Counted from the first letter of the stretch, positions 1 through 12,853 are shown. The stretch: DNA of 64,000 bases from Nicotiana tabacum (GCF_000715075.1 NC_134082.1:98930399-98994398), one strand, 5' to 3'. The notes: generated by a model not told the origin, from the sequence alone. Numbers and translations are program-made.

Positions 1-980
1 ACATAAAAATAAGTGGAGCCTGGATCGAATAAAATCGATGTATCTCTATGACAAACCAGGACAATACATATGATGAAAAATTTAGAGGTGACAGCCTCGG
101 TACGGGCAGGAAGGGCATAATATCTGGCCTGGCTTCCCCCTCTAGGGCGACCTCTACCTCCTCGACCTCCACCTCTAGCTGGCTGAATAGGTAGGGTAGC
201 AACTGGAGCTGTAACCATAGCCTGAGAACTCTGTGGGGAATGTTGTGGCTGAAAAGTCTGTGGAGGTGCACCCCTCCCTAGTCTAGGGCAATACCTCACC
301 ACATGGTGTATGTCACCACACTCAAAACAACCTCGCGACTGAGGTGGCAGTGGGAACTGTGCGGTACGGGTACTTTGAGACCCCTGAACACCTGAAACAC
401 TGTGTGAAGCCTGAGACACAAACTGAGCTGGCTGACCCACAAAACCTCTACCATGTCGTACTCTTCCTCCAAAATAAGGACCAGTGGGTCTCTCCGGTCT
501 ACGATGTCTTCTCGCTTCCCTATACTCTTTCTCCTGACCTCGTCTGTCCTCTCTCTCCTGGACCCACCTGTCCTCTACTTGGCAAGAGATCCTCACCATT
601 CGTTGAACTAGGACCATAGGCTGTGTCGCCATGACACCTGGAACCTGACCAATGCAAACTCGCTACTCTGGAGTGGGGGCGGCAAAAGTCTGGGTCCCTT
701 CCCCGATCTGTGAAATAGTTGGTACAACCTGAATCAATCCCGCCTGAACCAATGTACCAAACATGCTCAGGAACTGTGTTAAGGTCTCCTGAAGTACTGG
801 AGTAGTAGTAGCAATAGGCGTATCAGGCGCCTGGGCTCCAGCTAGAACTGCTGGTGGCTCCTCTGTAGAAGCTCGTGCAGGTGCTCTAGCCGTACCGCGC
901 ACATCCTCTGCCTCTACCCCGGCCCCGACCTCAGATGGCTCTCGCAGGGGGTGCGGGTGTCTAGCCAACTCTGGTAGCAC
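1..980 (-). pseudogene. gag and start of protease, capsid core deleted, partial
   Basis: The N-terminal stretch (980 to 663) is a Pro/Ala-rich reading frame of about 105 residues ending near a TQTFAAPTPE segment, as in gypsy gag N-termini. A second segment, about 520 to 1, encodes a basic Arg-rich region (EYREARRHRRPERPTG), a zinc knuckle CFECGDIHHVVRYC, a Gly/Arg-rich linker and the protease active-site motif FDPGST. Between them, the usual capsid block of about 200 residues is absent and replaced by about 140 bases in other frames. The protease runs off the window edge. A complete gag would be expected to span more than 1.2 kb before the protease. Confidence 0.75.
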
Positions 981-1178
981 GTGTCCTCACCATCTATGAG
1001 AGAATAGAAGAGAGGTTTAGGATTGCGATATCAAAAACCTCGCACGACAGGGAAATCAAATGAAGTGGAATTTTCCTAATGGTTACATAGCCTCTCGTAG
1101 ATAAGTACAGACGTCTCCGTACCAATCCACGAGACTCTAATAAACCGGCTAGTGACTCAAGACTCCTATGAACCTAGA

Positions 1179-1192
1179 GCTCTGATACTAAC
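1179..1192 (-). promoter_or_regulatory. primer binding site (tRNA-iMet type)
   Basis: Directly inside the 5' LTR, the minus strand reads TAGTATCAGAGC, one base from the standard TGGTATCAGAGC complement of initiator tRNA-Met. This fixes the orientation of the element. Confidence 0.8.
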
Positions 1193-1193
1193 T

Positions 1194-3976
1194 TGTTACG
1201 ACCCAAGTTCGCCATCCGTGAACTGTCGTGACAGCACCTAGTCTCTACGACTAGGTAAGCCAAACAAATTTCGGAAAACGAAACAGAAATGCGAATAAAA
1301 CTAATAAAAACTGAAGAATAGCAAATATAGAAACGTTTAAGATGTCTCTCGGCATATAATAATACAAGATCTCAAAAACTGAACAACTTCCCAAAATTCG
1401 GAATCTCATGAAATCACAAGCTGTTGAATAACTACAGGGGTCTAACTCCAGAATGTCTAAACAAAAGTAAATACAAAAGGGCTACTACTATAAGAGAGAA
1501 TGGAAAGTGACCCCTCGGTCTGAGGACGCGGCAGATATACCTCGAAGTCTCTGGAGAATCACCTCATCTCAAGGGTAGTAGGCTAAGTCGAAGTACCTGG
1601 ATCTGCACATGAAAAACATGAGCAGAAAGGGTATGAGTACACCACAACGGTACTCAGTAAGTGCCAAGCCTAACCTCGGTCGAGTAGTGGCGAGAAAGGT
1701 CAGGGCCCTACTGATTATAGCTGAAAAATAAGGTAAAACAGTATAGAATACGACAATATAATTAAATGCTAAAAGTATGAAGTAACACAGGATAATAAGA
1801 ATAACAACAACTATAACAGAGACAAAATAATCACAAAAGGAATACAGCTCAACCTAGAGATAACAACCGAGGATCACTCAGTATCCCGAGGATCTCTTAG
1901 TATCCTCAATATGTGTGTTGGGGATCTCTCGGTATCCTGAGAATCTCTTAGTATCCTCAATATATGTGCTAGAAATCTATCGATATCCCGAGAATCTCTT
2001 AGTATCCTCAATATATGTGCTGGGGATCTCTCGGTATCCCGAGGATCTCTTAGTATCCTCAATATACGTGCTGGGGATCTCTCAAAATCCCGCACTACAG
2101 TCCAAATCAATATATGTATAGGGGATCTACCGGAATAAAAATCAGTAGTCCCAAAGTAAACAGGCAATGGGATCTCCCGAGATACCATCCCGTAGTCCCA
2201 AAGTAAACACACAGCAGCAACACAAAAAATATTCAACTCAATTCAAATTTCATACCTAGGTAAAACAAGTATTTCTAACCTACCATACTGCACATAATTC
2301 AAATAAGGCAGTTTGAGCAGGTAAAGCAATTAAGTCAATTAGACATGCTTCTCTAAGCTAACAACAGGCTTAAATTGCAAGTAGTATAAATAGAAAAGGA
2401 AATACAGTTAAAGTTACTTAATGAAACAGGATTTTCAACAATTAGCACAAGTACACATTCGTCATCTCACGTACAAGGCATTTCAAATATCAACTATACC
2501 AAATCCTAAGGGGAGATCCCTCATACAAGGTTAGACAAGCCACTTACCTCGAACCGGCTCAAAATCAACCCAAAACCACGCTCTTGCCATAATTACTCGA
2601 CTACAAATGGTCCAAATCTATTAAAATCAATTGCATAATGTAAATATAACTTCAAGTAACTGATTCCACTAATTAATTCTAAGCTAATACGCAAAATTAG
2701 GAAAAATGACCAAAACGCCCCCAGGCCCATGTCTCGGAATCGGGTAAAATTTATATTTTCAGAATTCACGTACTCTCATGAGTTTAGTCATACCAAAAGT
2801 ACCAAAATCAGACTTCAAATGGTAGATCAAAACCCCAAAATTAGACCTAAGAACTTTTCTCCACTTTTCCTCAATTTTTCATCCCAAAACCGAAATTAAA
2901 TGACAAAACTAAGATTAGATTATAGGAATACAACTAGAAAGGGATTAGGAATCGTTACCCACTGATTTCCTCTTCAAAATCCTCCCAAAATCGCCCTCAC
3001 CCGAGCTCCAAATCGATTTTCTAATTTTGATTTCAAACCCTCGAAATACCTTATTTCTGCCCAGCAAATCCGCTTCTGCGGCCATGAGACCGCACCTGTG
3101 GTCCCGTTTCTGCAGAACAAAAGTCGCATTGTGACAATTCATTAAATAGCAAACTTCCGCACCTGCGATCTCCTTTGCGCAGATGCGGTGCCCTTCTGCG
3201 GTGCTTGAGCCGCATCTCCGTCTAATCCTAAAATGCCTCAGACCGCACCAGCGGTCCTCCAAGCACATCTGCGGTGTCACACCTGTGGTCACTTTCACGC
3301 AGGTGCGTTTATGACAGGTTCAACCAAACTCCAAATTTTCCTAAGTCCAATTCATCTTCAGTTAAGCACCCGAAACTCACCCGAGGCCCCTGGGACATCA
3401 ACCAAATATGCCAACCAATCCTAAAATATCATGCGAACTTATTCAATCCTTGAATCACATCAAACAACGCTAAAACCACAATTCACTCTCCAATCCAAGC
3501 CTAAGAATTTCCAAAACTTTCAAATTTCACTTTCGATCAAAAAGTCTATCAAAACTCGTCTGAATGACCTGAAATTTTGTACACACGTCACATTCAACAC
3601 TACAGAGCTACTCCAACTTCCGAAATTTCATTCCAACCCCGACATCAAAATCTCGCAATCGAACCGGAAACTTTAAAAATTTAACTTTCGGCATTTCAAG
3701 CCTAAATAAGCTACGGACCTCCAAAAAATAATCCGAACATGCCCCTAAGCCTGAAATCACCCACCGGAGCTAACAGAACCGACCGTCTTCACACTGCTCC
3801 AACTACGGTCCAAATTCCAAAACTTAAGCTCTCATTTAGGGACTAAGTGTCCCAAAACTCTCCGAAACACCAAATAAATCCTCTCGGCAACTTACAATAG
3901 CAGAAACAAATATGGAGAATGCAGTTAATAGGGGATCAGGGCGTTAATTCTTAAAATGACCGGCCGGGTCGTTACA
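1194..3976 (-). repeat. 5' LTR, 2.78 kb
   Basis: The segment starts TGTTACGACC and ends GGGTCGTTACA on the plus strand, giving TG...CA ends and short inverted termini. One end abuts the primer binding site. The LTR carries a 51-bp minisatellite (1872-2105). Open frames inside it, including the repetitive 120-codon one on the minus strand, are products of the repeat and show no gene-like features. Confidence 0.85.
1872..2105. repeat. minisatellite, about 51-bp unit, about 4 copies, inside the LTR
   Basis: A unit holding GATCTCTTAGTATCCTCAAT followed by ATATGTGCTGG and a variant CTCGGTATCCCGAG block recurs at about 1891, 1941, 1992 and 2043. The block itself is palindromic (CTCGG/CCGAG). Confidence 0.85.
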
Positions 3977-5167
3977 TTTTTTCAAAGAAAAAAGAATTGA
4001 AATTGGTCAAATATCTCTTCGTCTGTTCCTCACAGTTTTACTTCATTGATTCAATGTGTCTTTTCCTTTTAAAGACTCCTAATCCCAAACAGAGTTCGAA
4101 ATATTATTTTTTACCTAAACTTAAAAGAAGGAATTCTAGAATTGGAAGGAGTTAAAATTAAAGTTCTAAATATTAGGAGAATAATTAAATGATTATTCTT
4201 AAATAAAGAGAAAATAATTCCTACATATTAGGAAAGTAATTAAATGATTATTTTGTCTAATATAAATTCCATTTTAAAGGGGCAAAAAGGACGAATGACA
4301 TTTCGCTAAGGACCTTCGTGTTTTTAATATTAATATAATATAGATATAAATATATATTTTTTTATAAAATTGTTACAATTAAATTGGTATTATGCGACAT
4401 GGTTAATTCTTGTACAAAAGCTATATAAATTTTTGAAATAGTACAACGTATATATCCACTATTTTTCTTCTTCTAATAAGTGATGAAATTTTTTACAAGA
4501 TAGTGCATCCAACCTAACTCATAAAACATTATCTCAAACATGTCGGAAAGTTGTATCAAAAGTATTAAAGCATAAGATTTCAAGCTCCACAAATACAAGA
4601 TATTTTATTAAAATTAATAGAAGCTTGTTAGGATTCAAAACTTAAAAATGAAGCTATCTGTTAAACATATGAGTTTGAAATTTTTGAGTTTTTATGGAAT
4701 ATGATTATTTCGTATAATATACTGATTGCAGCTAGTTCAGTTAGCAAAAGTTTACCATCAAAATACATATATATTGATGTTGCCAATAGACCAGTAAGAT
4801 GTTTGATTTCTTTTTTTCCCCTAAAAATATAGAGAAAAATAATTTGCAATTTTGAAATGTGCGTATTGAGATAGAAAAAATATTGCTTTTAACCTTGATT
4901 TTTTCTATAGGCTTATATTGCTTATAGAATAATTTTAACAATTCATGTCATGGTTTACTTTCCTCAGTGAAAAGAAGAAAATTAAAATTGATAAAAGCTT
5001 ACATAAGATAAAAAATGATTCAAGAGAGAGATTAAATAGATTACTTGTATTATTAATGGAAAAGGCATAATTAATGACTTTGCATCTACAAAAGCTAGAA
5101 TGCTAACTTTTTTTAAATAAAATAAAAGAAAGTTTAAGGCCTCTCATTAAAGTTTGGTTTTCTTGAG
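3977..5167. other. AT-rich intergenic stretch
   Basis: No gene or RNA is supportable here. The stretch is strongly AT-rich and carries only short frames with no recognisable domain. It separates two LTR elements and ends in the TTGAG target duplication of the downstream element (5163-5167). Confidence 0.6.
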
Positions 5168-5204
5168 TGTAATACCCTATATTTATAATAAGGGTATATA
5201 TAGT

Positions 5205-5228
5205 CATAATAATAATAAAAATAATAAC

Positions 5229-5280
<52 letters not shown>

Positions 5281-5282
5281 TA
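5205..5282. repeat. AAT microsatellite in the 5' LTR, about 26 units
   Basis: An almost pure AAT tract of about 78 bp with two interruptions. The same place in the 3' LTR (12351-12373) has only about 7 units. Confidence 0.95.
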
Positions 5283-5477
5283 AGAAACAATCTATAAAAA
5301 GGGGGGAATTCATGAAAAAGGGGCCGAAGCCCATTAGAAAGGAATAAAAAGAGGTAAAACAACAAAGCTTTCAACAAAAGCTTTCAAAAACCCTTCTGAA
5401 GCAAAAAGCCACAGAAACAAATCGGCAGCAACAAACAAAATAAGAAACGAACAGAGAAAAGAAAAAGGGGGGAAAAG

Positions 5478-5526
5478 AGAAGAAGAAGAAGAAGAAGAAG
5501 AAGAAGAAGAAGAAGAAGAAGAAGAA
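5478..5526. repeat. GAA microsatellite in the 5' LTR, about 16 units
   Basis: A pure GAA tract. The homologous tract in the 3' LTR is about twice as long (12570-12669). Confidence 0.95.
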
Positions 5527-7277
5527 AGCTTTGGGCAAAGGCCTTAAGAAGAATTGGGAGTTGAAATTGAATGTATTAAAGCTCTCCTTCGACCCAAGAG
5601 GTTAACCTTCTTCCTCAATCTATTGAATTATTTCACCGCATTTATACAATTTAATTATTTCACTGTATTTATACAATTTCATGTGGTACAAAGAAATTCA
5701 ATATCAACTTTCTTTTATATAAAAAGAAATATACAATTACTATGGATATAACAAGGCTATAAGGGTTTGGTTTAAGCACTGATAGGTCTACTTCTATAGG
5801 AATAATTATACTAATTAATTTGAAATTGATAGAATTATGGACTAGTTCTATGATTAAATATAAATTCACAAAGTAGACTCAAACAGGAACCCCGATGATT
5901 GGGCATTCTAAGTTAGCCTTGAATTAGCCTAAACAAGAGAATTAACATGAGATTGATATTATGTAATTATATATTAATTGGAGGAATTTGTACGAATTGC
6001 TCAAGGTGAAGCATTTGGTATTTCGGCATGAGTATTGTGAGTAGTAATCTTACCGCAATTTGTATTTTCATAACTTGCATGATTTACACATGATTTTTAA
6101 TATGAATATGTTACTGATCATTTTGAGTTGCATGTGGGACAAGTTTTTTACTCGATATGAGACCGAATAGTTATTTGACATGATTACCGTTGTTTTAAAT
6201 ATTCTTGATGTCACTAGATATGTTTTACCGTTACTTGAATTTACTGTTATCGAAAGGAAATTATATGATTTTATAATAACCGAAATGCCCTATATTGTTT
6301 TAAAATAGTTTCTACGAGTATATACGGATTACAGAGACAAGTATAAATGGGAGTAGACATTGAAGGATCCCGTAGCTAATGGCGGGTTCGTTTGACCTGG
6401 TGCACCTTGTAATTACCGATTACTGTTATAGCCCTCGCTAGTGAGAAGGTAGAACTAGCATATCGTTACCGACTTCCCTCGAGTAGGGACTACCGTTATA
6501 TTTGACTTCTTGCGAAGAAGTCCACAGTTATACCGATTACATGATCTGTTCATTGAAACCTCCCAAAATGTGAATACTGATAGTATACACTGGTTACTGA
6601 GCTTATTACTGAATTGTTAATTATATTTTACTACAAGAAAAGTGTGATGAGACTGAAAATTATTTATTGTTTCTGAAAGGGCATGTTTATGTATTTTCTC
6701 TTTGAGATACTAGCATGTTTCTGACTTGTCCCCAAATAAAAACGGTCGTGGTTAAGTGGTATTACTCACTGAGCTAGCGACTCATTCCCTGCTAAATTTT
6801 TTTACAGAGATAGCAGTTGACGCAGGCGAGGATTTCGTTAATTATAGCACACAGATTGAGAATTTTTGGTGAGCCTCGCACTTGTTCGCGTGGAAGGAGA
6901 TTTTTATCAATTGTTATGGTCTTTTCTTTGAATTCTTATAGTCACTCCATAGTCATTATTTTAATGTCATGAGTATTATTTTGCTATTAGTCTTATGTTG
7001 AGTATCGTTCTGTAGTATCAAAGTTGGAGATAATTAGTATTTCTGGTTGCTAGTGTGTTGATTAGTAATAGTGGAGACTTCTGTTTTAGTAAATTGATAA
7101 GTTGTCAATTGTTTGGTATGATATTAGGATGTTTGGTTGCTGATTGAGACAGGGAAAGTTTTGGGATAGTCCAAAAACAGGGGAAACGCTGTCCGATTTT
7201 CTGTAAAATACCGATGAGGCTTACTTGGGGGCACTTGCTCCTAGGTACCAGTCATGATCCTAAATTGAGTCGTGACA

Positions 7278-7294
7278 AAGTTGGTATCAGAGCT
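7278..7294 (+). promoter_or_regulatory. primer binding site (tRNA-iMet)
   Basis: AAGTTGGTATCAGAGCT follows the 5' LTR directly and contains the exact TGGTATCAGAGC complement of initiator tRNA-Met. Confidence 0.92.
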
Positions 7295-7471
7295 TAGGCT
7301 TTAAGTCCTGAGTCATAGAGCAATGTTTAGTAGAGTCTTGTTCAGGGGTATGTAGGCGCCCATACTTATGATCTTGAGGCTACTGGATATCTAGGAATGT
7401 TTTCCCTTCTTCCATTCTTTGATCATGCATTGAAATAACTTGAGATTGACTTTGGAATAATTCTTTCGCAG

Positions 7472-8874
7472 ATGGATAGGACATGCACACCCTCATCTGC
7501 TGGATGTGGTGCTGGACGTGGTGCTACCCGGGGTGGAGGTCAAGTTGGGGTTCATCAAACTAGAAGACAGACTTCTCCTCAACCTCAAGTTGGGAACATG
7601 GGTCAAACCAAGCTGTTATGCCAGATCAAATGCAAGAGCAAGGAGTTCAGAATGCTCCACCACCAGTGCCAACTGTTGTACCTACTGTTGCCTTACCTAC
7701 AGATGTAGTGGCAAGGTTATTGAATGTGTTAGAGGCATTGGTGCCTACGCAGGGCGGAAGTTCAACTCCTCAGGCTACCTTACAGATACAGGCACCTACA
7801 CAGACTCAGCCTTTTGGGAATAAAGAAGTATCCCTACACGAGTTCCTGAAATTGAAATCACCAAAATTCACAGGTTCCGATAATTCAGCAGATCCTCAAA
7901 GTTTCTTGGATGGGAAACTTAAGGCATTACGTGCTCTTGGATGTTCTAGTAAGAGAGTCATAGAGCTCGCAGCATACAAACTATAGGATATGGCAAACAC
8001 ATGGTATGAAACGGTATTGCTAGGAAGGCCAGCAGGAGCACCACCACTAACATCGGACGAGTTCACTAAGTTGTTCAAGAACCATTTTCTTCCAAATAGT
8101 CTGATGCAACAATATGCTAGAGACTTTGAGAGATTGGTTCAGACTCCAGATATGGATATGTCAATATATAACACTAAGTTTTGTAAGCTGGCTATATATG
8201 CTCCTCACTTAGTGCCTACCGAAGAAGCTCAAGTTCAGAGGTTTGTTGATGGATTGGTTGGTCGTCTATACACTGCAGTAGCCCTACAGATGAAGACTTT
8301 ATCCTACTATGATATAGTTGACCTTGCTAGAAAGATTGAAAACAAGGGACGTGAGGAGCGTGCAGCTAGTGATTTACGTAAGAAGGCAAAGACAGGAGGG
8401 GCTTTCAGTGGTGGTTTTAGTGAAAATAGAAGACCGGGAAATCAGGGACAACAACAACAACAGGGTTCTCAGACAGGGACACACATGTCTTCACAGTCCA
8501 CATACAGACCACATTACAGAAAAGGTAATAGGGGACCATCATCTTCTGGACATCGTAATTCTGGGAAAATATATGCCACTACTCCAATCTGCCAGACTTG
8601 TGGTAGATCACATTTGGGCCAATGTCGTGTTTTAACTGGAGAGTGCTTTCGGTGTGGCCAGTTGGGACATCACTTGAGGGATTGCCCTCAGCCTTCGAGA
8701 AATTTCAACCAGGCTTCTATTCAGTCAGCTGCACCGACTCATACTACTCGTAATACTTCAGGTGCTACAGGTACTGGAAATAGAGGTCGAGGTATTGGAG
8801 ACCATGCTACTGTGAATCAAGGACAAGTCAATGATGGTAGAGGTCAGGCGAGAGTTTTTGCATTTACTAGATAG
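7472..8874 (+). pseudogene. gag of the Tekay-like element, frameshifted
   Basis: Gag would package the element RNA. The frame opens with MDRTCTPSSAGCGAGRG at 7472, shifts by one base near 7607, and continues in another frame to 8874 with a nonsense codon at 7984-7986. The capsid part follows (FLDGKLKALRALGC, then WYETVLLGRP, then QFVDGL-like RFVDGL). Near the end lie a basic Gln-rich linker and a classical zinc knuckle, CFRCGQLGHHLRDC. The TAG at 8872-8874 separates it from the protease frame; in related elements gag and pol are usually one frame, so this stop is probably another mutation. Confidence 0.85.
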
Positions 8875-11800
8875 GATGCTCAGGCCTCGAATGTAGTGGT
8901 TACATGTATTCTTTCTGTCTGTTCATTTGATGCACTTGCATTGATTGATCTGGGATCTACTCACTCCTATGTGTCCGTGTACTTTGCTTTGAGATTTAGT
9001 AGACAGCCTGAGCTATTGAATGATCCTTTTCTAGTTGCTACTCTTGTTGGAGAGTCTCTATTAGCTGAATACGTGTATCTACTTGTCAGATTCGGGTTGA
9101 GGGTAGAGATACTCTAGCTGACCTTATTGTACTTGATATGATTGACTTTGACATGTTGATGGGAATGGATTGGTTATCTTCTTGCTATGCTATAGTCGAT
9201 TGTCATGCAAAGATAGTTAAGTTTGAGATACCAAAGGAACCCAGTTTTATTCTAAGAAGGAGTCAGGTCCCAGAGACTTGCAAAATTGTATCTTTTATGA
9301 AGGCTCAACGACTTTTGAAGAAAGGTTGCTTGGGTCTCTTAGATATTGTAAATGATACAAGAAAGAAAACAATTAGTATAGAAAATTTACCAGTAGTGAG
9401 AGAATTTTCTGATGTATTTCCGGAGAATTTACCAGGATTGCCTCCAGTACGAGAAATAGACTTTGGTATTGATTTGTTACCTGACACACAACCCATATCG
9501 ATACCCCCATATCGAATGGCACCACTAAAGAAACAATTACAAAATTTGTTAGATAAGGGTTTTATTAGACCTAGTGTATCGCCATGGGGTGCACCAGTAC
9601 TGTTCGTAAAGAAGAAAGACGGATCCCTGAGAATGTGCATTGACTACAGGCAGTTGAACAAGATAAGAATACGCAATAAATATCTCTTTCCTCGTATAGA
9701 TGACATGTTACAAGGAGCTGCCCACTTTTCAAAGATTGACCTCCGCTCTGGCTATCATCAACTTAGAATCAAAGATGAAAATATTTCTAAGACTGCTTTT
9801 AGAACTCGATACGGGAACTATGAGTTTCTTGTGATGCCTTTTGGACTGACAAATGCTCCAGCTACATTCATGGATTTAATGAATAGAGTGTTCAAGCCAT
9901 TTTTGGATAGCTTTGTAATAGTATTTATTGATGATATCCTGATATATTCTCGTAGCCAAGGAGAACACGAGAATAATCTCAAGACAGTGTTACAGACATT
10001 GCGAGAACATCGGCTTTATGCTAAGTTCTCGAAGTGTGAATTCTGGCTAGACTCGGTAGCATTTCTGGGACATGTTGTGTCCAAAGATGGAATTGTGGTA
10101 GATCCTAAGAAGACCGAAGCTATGCAGAACTGGCCCAGACCTACTTCTCCTACAGAGATTCGCAGCTTTTTAGGCTTAGCAGGCTATTACAGGCATTTTG
10201 TGCAGGATTTCTCCAGAATAGCAGTGCCACTGACCAAGCTAACACAGAAAAATGCAAAGTTTCAATGGATGAAGGAATGTGAGTAGAGCTTTCAAAAACA
10301 CAAAATATGTTTGACAACTGCACCAATATTAGCCTTACCATCAGGTTCTAGAGGATTTACAGTATTTTGTGATGCCTCAAGGGTGGGATTAGGATGTGTT
10401 CTCATGCAGAATGGTCATGTTATAGCTTATGCTTCAAGACAATTGAAAAAGCACGAGCAAAAGTATCCTACACATGATTTGGAGATGGCTACAGTGGTAT
10501 TTGCTCTAAAAATTTGAAGACATTATCTACACAACGAAACTTGTGAGATTTATACTGACCATAAAAGTCTGAAGTATATCTTTCAGCAGAGAGATCTAAA
10601 TCTTCGGCAGCGTCGCTGGATGGAACTACTCAAAGACTATGATTGTTCTATTTTATATCATCCTGGAAAAGCCAATGTGGTGGCTGATGCATTGAGTAGA
10701 AAATCTATGGAGAGTTTGGCACATATAACCCTTGCAAAGAGACTTTTGGCCAAAGATATTTAGAGACTAGAAGATACAGGTATCAGATTTAGTGTCAGAA
10801 ATTCAGAGGCATTATTGGCTTGGGCTCAGGCTAAGTCTTCATTAGTTGAGCGCATTAAGGCCACCCAATATGAGGATGAACGATTATGTAAATACAAATA
10901 TGAGGTTTTAGCTGGTAAAGCAAGGATATGATTGTTGAAAGTAATGTTGTTCTTCGAATGGGTGACAGGCTATGTGTAGCAGACGTAGATAGGTTGAGAC
11001 ATGTTGTTCTTGAAGAAGCCCACAACTCTAAATACACTGTACATCCTGGATCCACAAAGATGTACCATGACCTGAAGCAATTTTATTGGTGGGAAGGTAT
11101 GAAGAAAGATGTTGCTAACTTTGTTTCTAGTTGTTTGACTTGTCAGCAAGTCAAGGCTGAGCATCAGCGACCCGCAGGACTACTACAACAAATTGAGATT
11201 CCAGAGTGGAAATGGGAAAGAATTACTATGGATTTTGTCACCGGGCTACCACGAATCCTTAAAGGTTATGACTCGGTATGGATTATTATAGATGGATTGA
11301 CAAAATCAGCACACTTTTTACCGGTGAAGACTACATATGGTGGAGTCAGGTATGCACAGATATTTATGAACGAAATTGTTCGACTTCACGAAGTTCTAAT
11401 ATCCATCATCTCTAATAGAGGATCACAATTTACCTCACGCTTTTGGAAATCTTTTCAAGAAGCATTGGGTACACGAGTAGAACTTAGTACTGCATTTCAT
11501 CCACAGACAGACGGGCAGTCTGAACGTACTATACAGATCTTAGAGGATATGTTGAGAGCTTGCATTCTTGAGTTTAGTGGTAGTTGGGATGCTTATCTAC
11601 CTTTAGCTGAATTTGCTTACAACAATTACTTCCAGTCCAGTATTCAAATGGCACCGTACGAAGCATTGTATGGTAGAAGATGTCGTTCTCCTATAGGATG
11701 GTTTGAAGCTGGTGAGACTAATTTATTAGGACCCAACCTAGTACAAGAAGTTATGGACAAGGTCCTGTTGATCAGATAGAGATTGCTTACAGCTCAAAGT

Positions 11801-12280
11801 AAACAAAGTCTTATACTGATAAGAGAAGAAGAGATCATAATTGGGGACAAAGTGTTCCTACGAGTCTCCCCTATGAAAGGTGTGATGCCGTTTGGGAAAA
11901 GAGGCAAGTTGAGCCCCAGGTTTATAGGACCGTATGAGATACTAGACCGAGTGGGAGTTGTGGCTTATCGTTTGGCACTTCCTCCTGAGTTGTCCTTTAT
12001 TCATCCAGTGTTTCACGTCTCAATGATAAGAAAATGTATATCAGACTCATCTCAGGTGATTGAAGCACTGATTATACCACTCAATGAGATGTTGTCTTAC
12101 GAGGAGGAGCCAATGGCTATTGTTGATAGACAAACAAGAAAACTACAGTCAAAAGAAATTGTGTTTGTTAAAGTTATATGGAGAAATCATACCGTTGAAG
12201 AAACTACTTGGGAAGTAGAAAAGGTTATGCAAGAAAAGTATCTCCATTTGTTTCAGTCTATAGGTACGTACTTAAGTTAA
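8875..12280 (+). pseudogene. pol of the Tekay-like element: protease, RT, RNase H, integrase, chromodomain
   Basis: Protease at 8896-9117 has ALIDLGSTHSYVS, with Leu where Pro or Ser is usual. After a frame change, RT (9138-10286) shows [20 protein letters not shown] and the catalytic [10 protein letters not shown]. RNase H follows ([30 protein letters not shown]) across stops at 10286, 10517, near 10762 and near 10930. Integrase (10928-11779) has the His-His-Cys-Cys finger and a DDE core, but the second Asp is Asn (ISNRGSQF). After another stop, 11783-12280 holds the GPYEILDRVG region and a chromodomain tail (VIWRNHTVEETTWE). At least five disruptions make it non-functional. Confidence 0.9.
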
Positions 12281-12300
12281 ATTCGGGGACCGAATTTCAT

Positions 12301-12313
12301 AAGGTGAGGAGAA
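12301..12313 (+). promoter_or_regulatory. polypurine tract
   Basis: AAGGTGAGGAGAA lies directly before the 3' LTR, where plus-strand DNA synthesis of an LTR element is primed. Confidence 0.75.
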
Positions 12314-12569
12314 TGCAATACCCTATATTTCTAATAAGGGTGTATATGGTTATAATAATAATAATAATAATATAAGAAACAATCTATAAAGAAAAGGAGG
12401 GAATTCATGAAAAAGGGGCCGAAGCCCATTAGAAAGGAATGAAAAGAGGTAAAACAACAAAGCTTTCAACAAAAGCTTTCAAAAACCCTTCTGAAGCAAA
12501 AAGCCACAGAAACAAGTCGGCAGCAACAAACAAAATAAAAAACGAACAGAGAAAAGAAAAAGGGGGAAA

Positions 12570-12669
12570 AAGAAGAAGAAGAAGAAGAAGAAGAAGAAGA
12601 AGAAGAAGAAGAAGAAGAAGAAGAAGAAGAAGAAGAAGAAGAAGAAGAAGAAGAAGAAGAAGAAGAAGA
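12570..12669. repeat. GAA microsatellite in the 3' LTR, about 33 units
   Basis: A pure GAA tract of about 100 bp. It produces long poly-Arg and poly-Phe open frames that are artefacts. Confidence 0.95.
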
Positions 12670-12830
12670 AAGCTTTGGGCAAAGGCCTTAAGAAGAATTG
12701 GGAGTTGAAATTGAATGTATTAAAGCTCTCCTTCGACCCAAGAGGTTAACCTTCTTCCCCAATCTGTTGAATTATTTCACCGCATTTATACAATTTAGGT
12801 AGTACAAAAGAATTCAATATCAATTTTCTC

Positions 12831-12853
12831 ATATATATATATATATATATATA
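12831..12853. repeat. TA dinucleotide tract in the 3' LTR
   Basis: About eleven TA units; the 5' LTR has only a short TATA at this place. Confidence 0.9.

Larger units (their letters stand above)
1..3976 (-). mobile_element. Ty3/gypsy LTR retrotransposon, 5' part, cut by window edge
   Basis: Reading the minus strand, a long LTR (3976 to 1194) is followed by a tRNA-iMet-type primer site, a gag start and, at the window edge, the first residues of an aspartic protease (FDPGSTYFYV). The second LTR lies outside the window. The order LTR-PBS-gag-protease and the CCHC knuckle are diagnostic of Ty3/gypsy. The very long LTR and iMet primer fit the Tekay/Del chromovirus group, which is an inference because no RT or integrase is visible. 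The gag has lost its capsid core, so this looks like a non-autonomous deletion derivative. Confidence 0.85.
5168..7277 (+). repeat. 5' LTR of the Tekay-like element
   Basis: It begins TGTAATACCC and ends GTCGTGACA. It is collinear with the 3' LTR across its length but has a longer AAT tract, a shorter GAA tract and a tandem duplication of about 28 bp near 5630-5680 (a block ending TTTATACAATT occurs twice here, once in the 3' LTR). Confidence 0.93.

Noticed and set aside
1874..2236. 120-codon repetitive frame (RSPAHILRILRD repeats)
   Set aside because: Frame created by the 51-bp LTR minisatellite; no gene features.
5134..5334. Poly-Tyr open frame on the minus strand
   Set aside because: It is the translation of the AAT microsatellite in the LTR.
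12439..12708. Poly-Arg and poly-Phe frames on both strands
   Set aside because: They come from the GAA microsatellite in the 3' LTR.
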